NCBI GenBank assembly: GCA_905176665.1
Contig: CAJINA010000005.1
Span: 97,346 to 161,345 of the forward strand
Direction: 5' to 3'
From: Olavius algarvensis Delta 4 endosymbiont
GTDB lineage: Bacteria > Desulfobacterota > Desulfobacteria > Desulfobacterales > CAJINA01
DNA length: 64,000 nucleotides
Positions 52,494 to 61,124 of the stretch are shown one piece after another. The notes beneath the pieces are model-generated. The model searched no databases. It saw only the letters and a program-made list of their open reading frames with translations, and was not told the origin of the DNA. Each line of letters opens with the position of its first letter. Position 1 is the first letter of the stretch. A program made the translations under genes and the position numbers.

Positions 52494-55481
52494 ATGGCAT
52501 ATGATCCAGCACAGCAGATACTGCAATTGAACCCGGGCGATCAAGTCGGCAGCTATGAAGTCATACGGGTCGTCCCCCTGAAAAATCTGTCCGCGACCAT
52601 GTGTGAACTGCGGCACCCGGGAACCGGGGCGCGGCACATCCACCTGGCGTCCCAGGACAAAGATAATACCTTTGCAGTGGCATTTAAAACCGTACCCACC
52701 GATTCAACCGGCGTGGCCCATATCCTTGAGCACACCGTGTTGTGCGGTTCTGCTAAATTCCCGGTTCGGGATCCCTTCTTTTCCGTGCTCAAGCGCAGCC
52801 TGAGTACCTTCATGAATGCCTTTACCGCCTCGGACTGGACCATGTATCCGTTTGCCACCCAGAACCGGAAGGACTTTTACAATCTGCTGGATGTCTATCT
52901 GGATGCGACCTTCTTTCCCAAAATTGATGAATTGAGTTTTAAGCAGGAGGGCCATCGCCTGGAAACCGTTGCCGGCAGTGAAAAGGATGACGGTAATGTC
53001 CCCCTGGCTTTCAAGGGCGTGGTCTACAACGAAATGAAAGGGGCCATGTCCGCCCCCAACCAGGTGATGGGCCAATCGCTGCTTTCATCCCTGTTTCCGG
53101 ACACAACCTATCGGTTCAATTCAGGGGGCGACCCCAAACACATTCCCGACCTCACCCATGAGCAGTTGGTGGCTTTTCACCGGCGGCATTACCATCCCAG
53201 TAATGCCTATTTTTACACCTACGGGAATTTGCCGCTTGCGGAGCACCTGGCATTTATCGAATCAAAAATTTTAAACAATTTTACGAAAATTGATCCAGGG
53301 ACCGACGTGCCCAGCCAGCCGCGGTGGCAGGCGTCGCGTGAGGCAGCCTTTCCTTTTATGCTGGGCAAGAGCGAAGATCCTGCCAAAAAGTATCAGTCCT
53401 GCCAGGCCTGGCTGTGCGCGGAAATTACCGACACCTTCGAAGTGCTGGTTTTGGCGTTACTCGAACAAATCCTGGCCGGCAACCCGGCTTCGCCGTTGCG
53501 CAAGGCCCTGATCGACGCCGGCCTGGGGTCGGCCCTGAGTGATTATTCCGGTTTTGACGCGGACAACCGTGACACGGTGTTCAACATGGGGCTCAAAGAT
53601 GTGCGGGCCGAAGATGCCGCAGCGGTGGAAAAAATTATTTTCACCGTGCTCCGGGATCTGGTTGATAACGGGATAGAAAGGCCCCTTATAGACGCAGCCA
53701 TCCATCAATTGGAATTCCATCGCAAAGAGGTGCGCAATACCCCGTATCCACAGGGGTTGCGGCTCTTCATGAGCATCTGCGCTACCTGGCTGCACGGCGG
53801 GCAGCCCGAGAGAATTCTGGAACTCGACGAAGATCTGGCTAAAATCAGGGCGGCGGTGGACGCCGGACCGTTTTTTGAAGAGCGTATTCGCCGGTACCTG
53901 CTGGACAACCCGCACCGGGTGCAATTGCTGTTGACGCCGGATCATGGCATGGAAGCCCGTGAGCAGGCCCGGGAAGTCAAAGCTCTGGAGGAGATCAGCG
54001 CCGCCCTCGCCGCCACAGATTATGACCGCATCACTGCCGATGCCAAAGCGTTGGTCAAACTACAGGAAGCGGAGGAAGATATCAATGTGCTGCCGACGCT
54101 CGAATTGGCGGATATCCCGCCTGAGATGCAGAAGGTCGCACCGACAACCGCCCTGGATGCAGCCTCGGCAGTGTCTTATAATCAGCCGACTGCCGGGATT
54201 TTCTATTTCGCGTCCGCCCTGGATGCGCGTGGCATAGACGCCGAGTTGCTGCCGCTGGTGCCCATCTTTGCCTACGCCCTGCCCAAAGTCGGGACCCGGC
54301 AAAGCAACTATGTGGAGATGGCCCGCCGGGTGGACCTTACCACAGGCGGCCTGGGCCTGTCCGCCCATGCCCGGACGACCTTTGTCGAGCAAGGCGAGTG
54401 TCTGCCCTTTGTCTCCTTCAACGCCAAGTGCCTCAACCGCAACCAGGCCGGGATGTTCGACATCCTCAACGAGATGGTGGCCGACTACAGCTTCGCCGAT
54501 CACGAGCGTTTGAAAAGTCTCCTGTTTGAATACCGGGCTGGACTGGAAGCCATGGTTCTCCAGAATGGTCACCGCCTGGCGATTTCGCTGGCTTCCCGTG
54601 GATTCAGTCCAGCCGGCCTGCTCAGCGAAAAATGGAGCGGCATTCACCAGCTCAGAACCATCAAGGAAATTACCGCCGATGCCACGGATGCGGCCATAGG
54701 TGCCCTGGCCGGCAAACTGGACGAGGTTGGCAAAGCCCTGTTTAGGACCGGCAACCTGAAGATGGCCCTGATCGGTGATGATCAGGCCCTTGGGCCGGCG
54801 GCCGATCTGGCGGCCGGCGTCAACGCATCTTTGGGTTCCGCGGACGCAAACGCTGCGCCATTTCAGCCGGCCGCAGTGTCCGATGGCTTGATCCGGGAGG
54901 GGTGGTCTACGGCTTCACCCGCTTCCTATGTGGCCAGTGTCTTCCCGGCCGTGCGCATGGCCCACCCGGAGGCACCCGTTCTGTCCGTCACGGCCAAGCT
55001 GTTGCGGTCCATGTACCTGCACCGGGAAATCCGGGAAAAAGGCGGGGCTTACGGCGGCTTTGCGGTCTACAATTCCGAAGAGGGGCTTTTCGGGTATGGG
55101 TCCTACCGGGATCCCCGGCTGCTGGGGACCCTGGACGTTTACCGTCAGGCAGCGGATTTTGTCCGCAGCGGCGACTACAGGCAGGAGGATATCAAGGAAG
55201 CCATCTTGCAGGTTTGCTCCGAAATCGACAAGCCGGATCCCCCGGGGGCAGCGGCCCGCAAGGCGTTCTACCGCAACCTGGTCGGCCTCACCGATGAAGC
55301 GCGGCAGGCCTATAAAACCCGTCTATTGGCCGTGACCCGCGAAGATGTCATGGCGGTGGGGGAGACCTACTTCAAGGGCAGTACCCGGCAAAGCGCCGTG
55401 GCCGTCATCTCCGGCGAAGAGAAACTGGCCGCGGCCAACCAAAAGCTGGGCGCTGATAAATTGGAAGTGTTCAAAATTTGA
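52494..55481 (+). CDS. Presequence-protease-like M16C zinc metallopeptidase
   Basis: 995 residues from the ATG at 52494 with AAAGGAAG just upstream. The inverted zinc motif HILEH (H76, E79, H80) is in STGVAHILEHTVLCGS, and the distal zinc glutamate fits KGVVYNEMKGAMS. It continues with YHPSNAYFYTYGNLPL, RQSNYVEMARRVDL and EKGGAYGGFAVYNSEEGLF, the features of the PreP/Cym1 subfamily in one chain of four domains. It degrades unstructured peptides. Cytosolic; I see no signal peptide. A terminator follows 135 bases later. Confidence 0.93.
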   Translation: MAYDPAQQILQLNPGDQVGSYEVIRVVPLKNLSATMCELRHPGTGARHIHLASQDKDNTFAVAFKTVPTDSTGVAHILEHTVLCGSAKFPVRDPFFSVLKRSLSTFMNAFTASDWTMYPFATQNRKDFYNLLDVYLDATFFPKIDELSFKQEGHRLETVAGSEKDDGNVPLAFKGVVYNEMKGAMSAPNQVMGQSLLSSLFPDTTYRFNSGGDPKHIPDLTHEQLVAFHRRHYHPSNAYFYTYGNLPLAEHLAFIESKILNNFTKIDPGTDVPSQPRWQASREAAFPFMLGKSEDPAKKYQSCQAWLCAEITDTFEVLVLALLEQILAGNPASPLRKALIDAGLGSALSDYSGFDADNRDTVFNMGLKDVRAEDAAAVEKIIFTVLRDLVDNGIERPLIDAAIHQLEFHRKEVRNTPYPQGLRLFMSICATWLHGGQPERILELDEDLAKIRAAVDAGPFFEERIRRYLLDNPHRVQLLLTPDHGMEAREQAREVKALEEISAALAATDYDRITADAKALVKLQEAEEDINVLPTLELADIPPEMQKVAPTTALDAASAVSYNQPTAGIFYFASALDARGIDAELLPLVPIFAYALPKVGTRQSNYVEMARRVDLTTGGLGLSAHARTTFVEQGECLPFVSFNAKCLNRNQAGMFDILNEMVADYSFADHERLKSLLFEYRAGLEAMVLQNGHRLAISLASRGFSPAGLLSEKWSGIHQLRTIKEITADATDAAIGALAGKLDEVGKALFRTGNLKMALIGDDQALGPAADLAAGVNASLGSADANAAPFQPAAVSDGLIREGWSTASPASYVASVFPAVRMAHPEAPVLSVTAKLLRSMYLHREIREKGGAYGGFAVYNSEEGLFGYGSYRDPRLLGTLDVYRQAADFVRSGDYRQEDIKEAILQVCSEIDKPDPPGAAARKAFYRNLVGLTDEARQAYKTRLLAVTREDVMAVGETYFKGSTRQSAVAVISGEEKLAAANQKLGADKLEVFKI

Positions 55482-55615
55482 TATTCACAAAAGGTCTCCA
55501 GCCCTATTTTAATGACAACCCTACAGGCATGCGGTTTAGACCTGATTTTTCTGGGACCTGAACATATGGCACCAAAGCCGATATTGTAGCGTGACCTCTC
55601 AGTGATAAAATCTCG

Positions 55616-55656
55616 AAAAGGCGAGGACTGATTCAGCTAATCCACGCCTTTTTGTT
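55616..55656 (+). terminator. Rho-independent terminator downstream of the M16 protease
   Basis: AAAAGGCG-A-GGA (55616-55627) pairs with TCC-A-CGCCTTTTT (55641-55653), with a loop of 13 bases and a following T-rich stretch TTTGTTTGT. Confidence 0.75.
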
Positions 55657-55812
55657 TGTCTACGAAACTGTGGACTGATGGTCGTAGTGTTGACAGATCG
55701 TAATCGTGATTTGTCATGGATATCTCAAGGATTTTGGCCCTGTGATATGTAGGGTATCATAGAAGTAACCACAGGTTCACCAAAATGCTATATAGGTTGG
55801 AGATATCTGAAA

Positions 55813-55894
55813 ACTTAACGTTCCACGGGAGCTGCCGACGACCAGCAAGCGAAGCACCGCTGGTTGACGGTCAGCTCGGCATGGTTGGTTAGAC
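55813..55894 (+). other. attC-like integron recombination site
   Basis: It starts with ACTTAAC (fits RYYYAAC), ends with GTTAGAC (fits GTTRRRY), and the 82 bases between fold into a long imperfect hairpin. TAAC with GTTA, GAGCTG-type segments (GAGCTGCCG and TCAGCTC) and ACCAGC with GCTGGT pair in order around a short apex. Size and layout suit a cassette attC. I find no integrase and no + strand cassette gene in the window; the adjacent SRPBCC gene is on the other strand. The rest of 55482-55989 holds only the terminator and AT-rich sequence. Confidence 0.55.
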
Positions 55895-55989
55895 CGCATT
55901 GTCGTTATTTGCCTATGCAGCATCACGCACATTCTATGAAGTGTACAAGGTACGCTAACAGGATAAGTATTTACACGATTTTTTAAGAT

Positions 55990-56421
55990 TTATTCTTCCA
56001 TTCTGGTCTTTAAATTAGCCAGCAGCATGTCTCCTTCACGATCATTCATCTTGACAATGATAGCTTCGGCTATCTTACCTAGTACCGGAATAGGCACAGT
56101 GTACTCGACTACGAAGGTAACTTTTGTTCCGCCCGCCTCTGGTTGGAACCCCCACGTTTGAGTGCTCTCTACGCCACCTTTGGTTTTACTTACTATCCGC
56201 TCGTTTGGAACCCGTTCTGTGTCTTCACTGGTGCCTTCCAGACGTATTCCTGCCATCTTGTATGCCCATCGATTGCTGTTGCCACCGTTAGGTAACGATT
56301 GTACGTCCATAACCTCAACCAAGCTGGGCCAGAACTCGGGCAGGTTTTCGGGTTTACCTACATAATTATAGATTGTCTCTGCGGGTGCGTTGACTGTAAT
56401 TGTTTTCTCAACCTTTGTCAT
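55990..56421 (-). CDS. SRPBCC (START/polyketide-cyclase-like) family protein
   Basis: 143 residues with a strong Shine-Dalgarno (AAAAGGAGGAT). VEKTITVNAPAETIYNYVGKPENLPEFWPSL is the typical N-terminal strand-helix pattern; NRWAYKMAGIRLEGTSE, GGTKVTFVVEYTVPIPVLG and the long C-terminal helix (KIAEAIIVKMNDREGDMLLANLKTRMEE) complete the hydrophobic-ligand pocket fold. Ligand unknown. It lies next to the attC-like site but in the opposite orientation from that expected of a cassette gene. The 423 bases upstream (56422-56844) carry no supported gene. Confidence 0.8.
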   Translation of the reverse strand: MTKVEKTITVNAPAETIYNYVGKPENLPEFWPSLVEVMDVQSLPNGGNSNRWAYKMAGIRLEGTSEDTERVPNERIVSKTKGGVESTQTWGFQPEAGGTKVTFVVEYTVPIPVLGKIAEAIIVKMNDREGDMLLANLKTRMEE

Positions 56422-56844
56422 TTTAATATCCTCCTTTTCCGGTTAACTTGATTAGACAAATATCAGACAGCTATGGTAAATGAATACGCCTATATAAGGA
56501 CAAGGCAATCCTCATAGAGGCGAAAACTCGGCAATTTTAAAATCTTTCTATTCATTGCCGGGATATTAAATGATGACATGAATTTTTTCAATTCGGGGGT
56601 GCTATTTAACGGCAACTCGCCAGTTACCTGTCCTTGGGTTATCTTGCTAGACCCATAATATATCATGCATGGCAAAATATGGTGATATCCTTTTGTTACC
56701 ACATAATATTCACAACCTCATGTAATAGCAGATAACACCGGCCATGAAATGATCGTTTCAAGCAACAACAAAACTATCTCTACCATCGCAAATACGATTA
56801 AATAAGTAATATACACAACTTCAATACGCCGGTGGACATCTTTT

Positions 56845-59031
56845 TCATTTGGTTGGTAACCCTGCTTTATGCAACCCCCGAGCAAAACGCTCTGTATCAT
56901 TCGGATCTTTGAAGGAGTGCATATAATACTTCAAAACCCTTTCCACCGTGTAATTTTTGTACTTCCTATCTTGCATATACTTTATAAGTACGTCTTCAGC
57001 GTCTTCTTGCCGCCCCAACTGCGCGTAAGTGGCCGCAAGCATCCACCTCGGAGCGCGATTATGATATTTTCGCTTTAATATAGCTTCTTCAAGAGAAGTT
57101 GCGGCCTCCTCGTATTTCTCTAAACAGAATTGGGCTACGCCAAGAGTGTACATATAGTATTTTGGGTACTCAGTGCCCAGGCTCATCGCCTTTGTAAGGT
57201 AATCTATTGCCTCATCGGATTTGCCTGAATAAACTAAGGTCTCGCCCATTGTATACAATGCATGCGCGTCATCAGGTTTGAGGGCAATGGCTTTCTTTGC
57301 GTCAGATATAGCCTTGGCATAATCTCGTCGATAAACAGGATTCCATGGCCGCATCAACCCCGATCTACGTAGACCTTCAGCCCAATGGTTTAAGTCCCTT
57401 TTCTCTCTAAATGGCCAAAATCTAAAAGTGTTTTCAATTGGAACTATTTCCCACCCTCTTTTCTCGAAATATTTCGCGAGAATATCAGCCGCCTCCTGCC
57501 CACGGTTTAGTTGCGCGTATGAAATTGCTAAAGGCCAGGGTCCATAATTAGGTGCTAATTTTTGTGATTTCTCAAGCGTCACTACAGCGCCCTCGCAATC
57601 TTTTTGTAAATATTGCGCTAGTCCGAGTAGATACAAGCAATAGGCAACATTCTGAGGATCAAGCCTCATAGTTTTTTTTAAGTATTTAACTGCCTCAGCC
57701 GTTTGTCCTGTATATGTTAGAATCCAACCCATTACCAAATAGCCATTTGAATAATTTGGGTCGAGAGTGATGGCTCGCTCGGCTTCGGCAATGGCCTCAT
57801 CAAATCTGCGCTGATACAAACGGGCTTTGGCAACATTGTATAGGGCGCAAGGCGTCGGATTTTTCATCGCCATTTGCAAATGCTTTTTTGCTCTGGATCG
57901 CGCATCCTGCCAGCCCAAATCCTTATAGAAGTGCCTGTCAAAGGCAGTACGGTATACATTAGCCAATCCAGCGTGGGCAGCACTGTAGTCGGGATCAAGT
58001 TCAATGGCCCTCTCAAAGAGCGCTACTGCCTTCGCCAAACCTTTTGCAGAGCCTAACCGTATTTGTTCTCGGCCTCGCAAATATGCATCATAAGCCTCTA
58101 CATTATCAGTATACCGTAAAGTAAGTTTATCCTCTTCATCTTCCGATAATTTCAGAGATAGTGCAGCGACAATTTTTCGAGTAATTTTGTCCTGCAATGC
58201 AAAAATGTCGATATAAGTATCATCGAAGCGCTCAGCCCAAACATGATGCCCTGTAATGCCATCAATGAGTTGGGCATTAATTCTTACCTTGTCCGCAACT
58301 TTTCGAACACTCCCTTCAAGTACGTATGCAACCCCAAGTTCCTTCGCGATCTGTTGAACCTTTACCGACTTGTTTTTATAGGTGAAGGTCGAGTTACGAG
58401 CTATTACTAGTAGACCAGAGAATTTAGAAAGATCTGTTATCAAATCTTCAGAAATCCCATCACTAAAATATTCCTGCTTTGGATCGTCACTCATGTTGAC
58501 GAAGGGCAGCACTGCAATTGATGGTTTATCGGGAAGAGGGAGGGGTGGATGTTCTTGCAATCCCGCCTTACGTATACTTTCTATGGTGCGATTATAAAAC
58601 TTCTTATCTTGGTAAGGTAATACTTTGATTAATCTGGCCACAGAGTAATTAGGGTCAAGCCTGCGCACCTCTGCTACCTCGGCACGGGCTTCTGCTTCAC
58701 GACCCCCCAGGTAATAGGCTGAGATCAAAAATATGCGGCCAATCAGGTAATCAGGATCACGTTCGAGTGCTTTATTGTAGGCTGTAATGGCATCTTCGTA
58801 TTGTTCTAAACCGCGATATGCATGACCAAGCCCATTATAGTAAAAGGTCGGTGCTTTGGGGTCGTGGCGAATCGCCTTTTGAAAATAATTTACCGCTTCC
58901 TCGTACCTTCCAACCCATACGAGAACGTATCCCAAGTGCATTATAGGAAATCCAGGATTTAAAGTGATACCCTTTTGCACTTGAGCAAGCGCTTTCTCGT
59001 ATTTCTTTTGGAATCCATAAATCATAGCCAA
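56845..59031 (-). CDS. TPR/FlgO-like protein, C-terminal part of a cyclase gene (frame continues past an in-frame TAA)
   Basis: 728 residues from a TTG at 59031. The same frame is open upstream to the TAA at 59113-59115, and the 27 codons between (DDPWDESIKAFKKALEL at their start) are good TPR sequence. The part holds TPRs, then a TolB/FlgO-like domain (PDKPSIAVLPFVNMSDDPKQEYFSDGISEDLITDL and RYVLEGSV-like AYVLEGSVRK), then more TPRs (RAIELDPDYSAAHAGLANVY). It ends as do many cyclase/TPR proteins. The segment before the second FlgO domain, ESIRKAGLQEHPPLPLPDK, resembles a normal protein end, so the long protein may itself be a fusion. Confidence 0.75.
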   Translation of the reverse strand: MAMIYGFQKKYEKALAQVQKGITLNPGFPIMHLGYVLVWVGRYEEAVNYFQKAIRHDPKAPTFYYNGLGHAYRGLEQYEDAITAYNKALERDPDYLIGRIFLISAYYLGGREAEARAEVAEVRRLDPNYSVARLIKVLPYQDKKFYNRTIESIRKAGLQEHPPLPLPDKPSIAVLPFVNMSDDPKQEYFSDGISEDLITDLSKFSGLLVIARNSTFTYKNKSVKVQQIAKELGVAYVLEGSVRKVADKVRINAQLIDGITGHHVWAERFDDTYIDIFALQDKITRKIVAALSLKLSEDEEDKLTLRYTDNVEAYDAYLRGREQIRLGSAKGLAKAVALFERAIELDPDYSAAHAGLANVYRTAFDRHFYKDLGWQDARSRAKKHLQMAMKNPTPCALYNVAKARLYQRRFDEAIAEAERAITLDPNYSNGYLVMGWILTYTGQTAEAVKYLKKTMRLDPQNVAYCLYLLGLAQYLQKDCEGAVVTLEKSQKLAPNYGPWPLAISYAQLNRGQEAADILAKYFEKRGWEIVPIENTFRFWPFREKRDLNHWAEGLRRSGLMRPWNPVYRRDYAKAISDAKKAIALKPDDAHALYTMGETLVYSGKSDEAIDYLTKAMSLGTEYPKYYMYTLGVAQFCLEKYEEAATSLEEAILKRKYHNRAPRWMLAATYAQLGRQEDAEDVLIKYMQDRKYKNYTVERVLKYYMHSFKDPNDTERFARGLHKAGLPTK

Positions 59032-59112
59032 CCCACCATGGGATGGGGCATGGGCTTCATCAAGCTCCAGTGCTTTTTTAAACGCCTTAATGGATTCATC
59101 CCAAGGATCGTC

Positions 59113-60435
59113 TTAGTCTGTGGAACCGACCCACCGATCCATTAAATAAGTTGCACCGAGTAGATTCCATGCACTGGGGTAGTTCGGATCAAGATCAATA
59201 GCCTTCTTAGCGAATCTGCGGGCAAGGATGTTTTCTTCTTTACCTTGGCGTTCAAAATGCTCGAATCCCTTACTAACCCTTAAGTAGGCTTCGAGATTAT
59301 CTGTTCCTTTTGCATAAATTCGCTCGCGTTCGCCCTTTGTTAACTCGGACCCCACTGAACCCAAGATTTTTATAGTGATTTCATCTTGGAGGGCAAAAGC
59401 ATCTTGTATTTCACGTTCATAGGTTTCCGCCCATAGGTGGTGTCCTGTGATGGCATCAACCAATTGAGCAGTGATTCGTACTGTCTCCCCTGATTTTTGA
59501 AGACTACCTTCAAGAACATACCGAACACCGAGTTGTTCCGCCACCTGTTGAACTTTAACGGCCTTTCCCTTGAAACTGAACGAAGAGTTACGGGCAATAA
59601 CAAAAAGCCCAGAGACCTTAGAAAGGCTGGTGATGATTTGCTCGGAAAGTCCCTCGCAAAAATAGTCCTGTTGTGGATCGCCACTCATGTTGTCAAATAG
59701 AAGAACCGCAATGGAGGGCTTTTCCGGCAGGGTAAAAGCCATCTTGTCAATAGACGCTGGCTCAAAATCCGGTTTAGAAATATTCTGATAAACTTGCCAG
59801 ATCACAGACGTGATAACGATCGCTGCCACTACAATTGTCGGCCAGATCCATTTAGCTATTGCTGCTTTTGGTTCTTCTCCAGTAAGCTTGCCTGCATCTT
59901 CAGGGGCCATCAAAACCTTGTAGACTCTTACAGGATCTTTAATATTCTTAACTTCATGATCACCAAGGTATTCGTAACCGAAGTTTAGTTTTTCTTTAAT
60001 ATGATCGAACGCATTCCGCGAAATACTGACCCCACCTGGCTCAGCCAATCCTTCAATACGAGCCGCAACATTTACTCCATGGCCATAGATACGATCTATA
60101 TCCTGAATTACGTCACCAACGTTGACTCCAATACGATATTCCAATTTTTTATCATCGGGCAGGGCTTCATTCTTTTCCTTAAGCACTATCTGAATTTCAA
60201 CAGCGCACCGTACCGCCTCGACAGCACTTGCAAAATCAGCGAGTATATTATCTCCGGGTGAGTCTATCACTCGGCCATTGTGCTGCTCGATCTGCATCGC
60301 CATGATGCTGCGGCATTCCTTGAGTTTTCTGAGCGTATAGGCCTCATCATCCGCCATTAGGAGGGAATAGCCCTTCACATCGGCACTGAGAATCGCTCGC
60401 AGTTTGCGGGTCGGTTTTTGCTCGTCGGTCATCAT
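59113..60435 (-). CDS. Class III cyclase with TM, FlgO-like and TPR regions, N-terminal part (stops at in-frame TAA)
   Basis: 440 residues. The cyclase domain has LRAILSADVKGYS (metal Asp at about 19) and RVIDSPGDNILADFAS (second Asp at about 62), with RIGVNVGDVIQ and YGHGVNVAARIEGLAEPGG. One membrane helix at about 197-217 (WIWPTIVVAAIVITSVIW) is followed by a TolB/FlgO-like domain (PEKPSIAVLLFDNMSGDPQQDYFCEGLSEQIITSLS). A first TPR (AKKAIDLDPNYPSAWNLLGATYL) ends at TAA 59113. The same frame carries on in the next entry without any shift, so one gene of about 1196 codons is interrupted. It may still make a shortened working cyclase. Confidence 0.8.
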   Translation of the reverse strand: MMTDEQKPTRKLRAILSADVKGYSLLMADDEAYTLRKLKECRSIMAMQIEQHNGRVIDSPGDNILADFASAVEAVRCAVEIQIVLKEKNEALPDDKKLEYRIGVNVGDVIQDIDRIYGHGVNVAARIEGLAEPGGVSISRNAFDHIKEKLNFGYEYLGDHEVKNIKDPVRVYKVLMAPEDAGKLTGEEPKAAIAKWIWPTIVVAAIVITSVIWQVYQNISKPDFEPASIDKMAFTLPEKPSIAVLLFDNMSGDPQQDYFCEGLSEQIITSLSKVSGLFVIARNSSFSFKGKAVKVQQVAEQLGVRYVLEGSLQKSGETVRITAQLVDAITGHHLWAETYEREIQDAFALQDEITIKILGSVGSELTKGERERIYAKGTDNLEAYLRVSKGFEHFERQGKEENILARRFAKKAIDLDPNYPSAWNLLGATYLMDRWVGSTD

Positions 60436-61124
60436 AGATCACCTCACGGCATTATGTTTTTATAAATGAATACTTTTTAGGCGGGAATTTCAGTTCAAGG
60501 CATCTTCAGATCAGGCATGATTGTCTTACCGTCAGATCAGATGTAAATCAGGTGTGTTAGGAGCTTTATACAGGAATGATTACAATGGGTCAAGTGGTGT
60601 GGTTTGGGGATGCCACCTTGGTGTGTATACATACTGAAATCCAGATGTGATCAATATCCAGGTAAATTTATAATATCCTATTAAAATCGGGATAGCCAAA
60701 ACCAGCGATATCATGTCATCCAAACAATATATCCGCTTACACAAATTCCGGGTGAAACAAAAGGGATATCGCAAGTTTGAGTTGTAATCAGGTTTGAGAA
60801 TAACAATATACTTTCAAAGCCTTGATTATATAGCATTTAAATGCAGTCAGGCAATTTTACATGTACTGGTATGTAATCGTGAGTTGTATTTAGCTCTTTC
60901 GAATCAACAGCCTGGCAATTTGCTCGAGAGCACCAGATCAATATGTTTATAAATGGCTGTCTTGAGTGTTATTGTCACTTGACCATATAGGCCCATCCAT
61001 AATATCCATAAGTAACGGTATCCCACAAAAACCCCTGATATTCTCCCTGATATAGCTATAATTCTGATCTGAAGTTAGCGTTGAAATGGCCAACTCAAAA
61101 TAAGCGCAAAAACGGAGATATAGC
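60436..61124. other. Divergent intergenic region between two cyclase genes
   Basis: 689 bases, AT-rich, with no open frame supported by composition or family. Short imperfect stems are present (for example around 60596-60630). Near its right end CACAAAAACC...ATCTGAAGTTAGCG repeats downstream of the next gene. The cyclase gene on the right has GGAG seven bases before its ATG. I see no promoter with good spacing. Confidence 0.5.
61024..61080 (+). repeat. Imperfect direct repeat flanking the cyclase gene, left copy
   Basis: Begins CACAAAAACC, contains TGATAT and ends ATCTGAAGTTAGCG. The right copy after the gene shares the first 10 and last 14 bases exactly but has a shorter middle (57 against 42 bases). 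Confidence 0.5.

Noticed and set aside
56718..56900. A 60-codon minus-strand frame with a hydrophobic stretch after the TPR gene
   Set aside because: It starts inside the TPR gene, has no Shine-Dalgarno, and the AT-rich sequence gives such frames easily.
59113..59115. Pyrrolysine decoding as a common cause of both in-frame stops
   Set aside because: The stop here is TAA, which pyrrolysine tRNA does not read; at most the TAG at 34621 remains a candidate.
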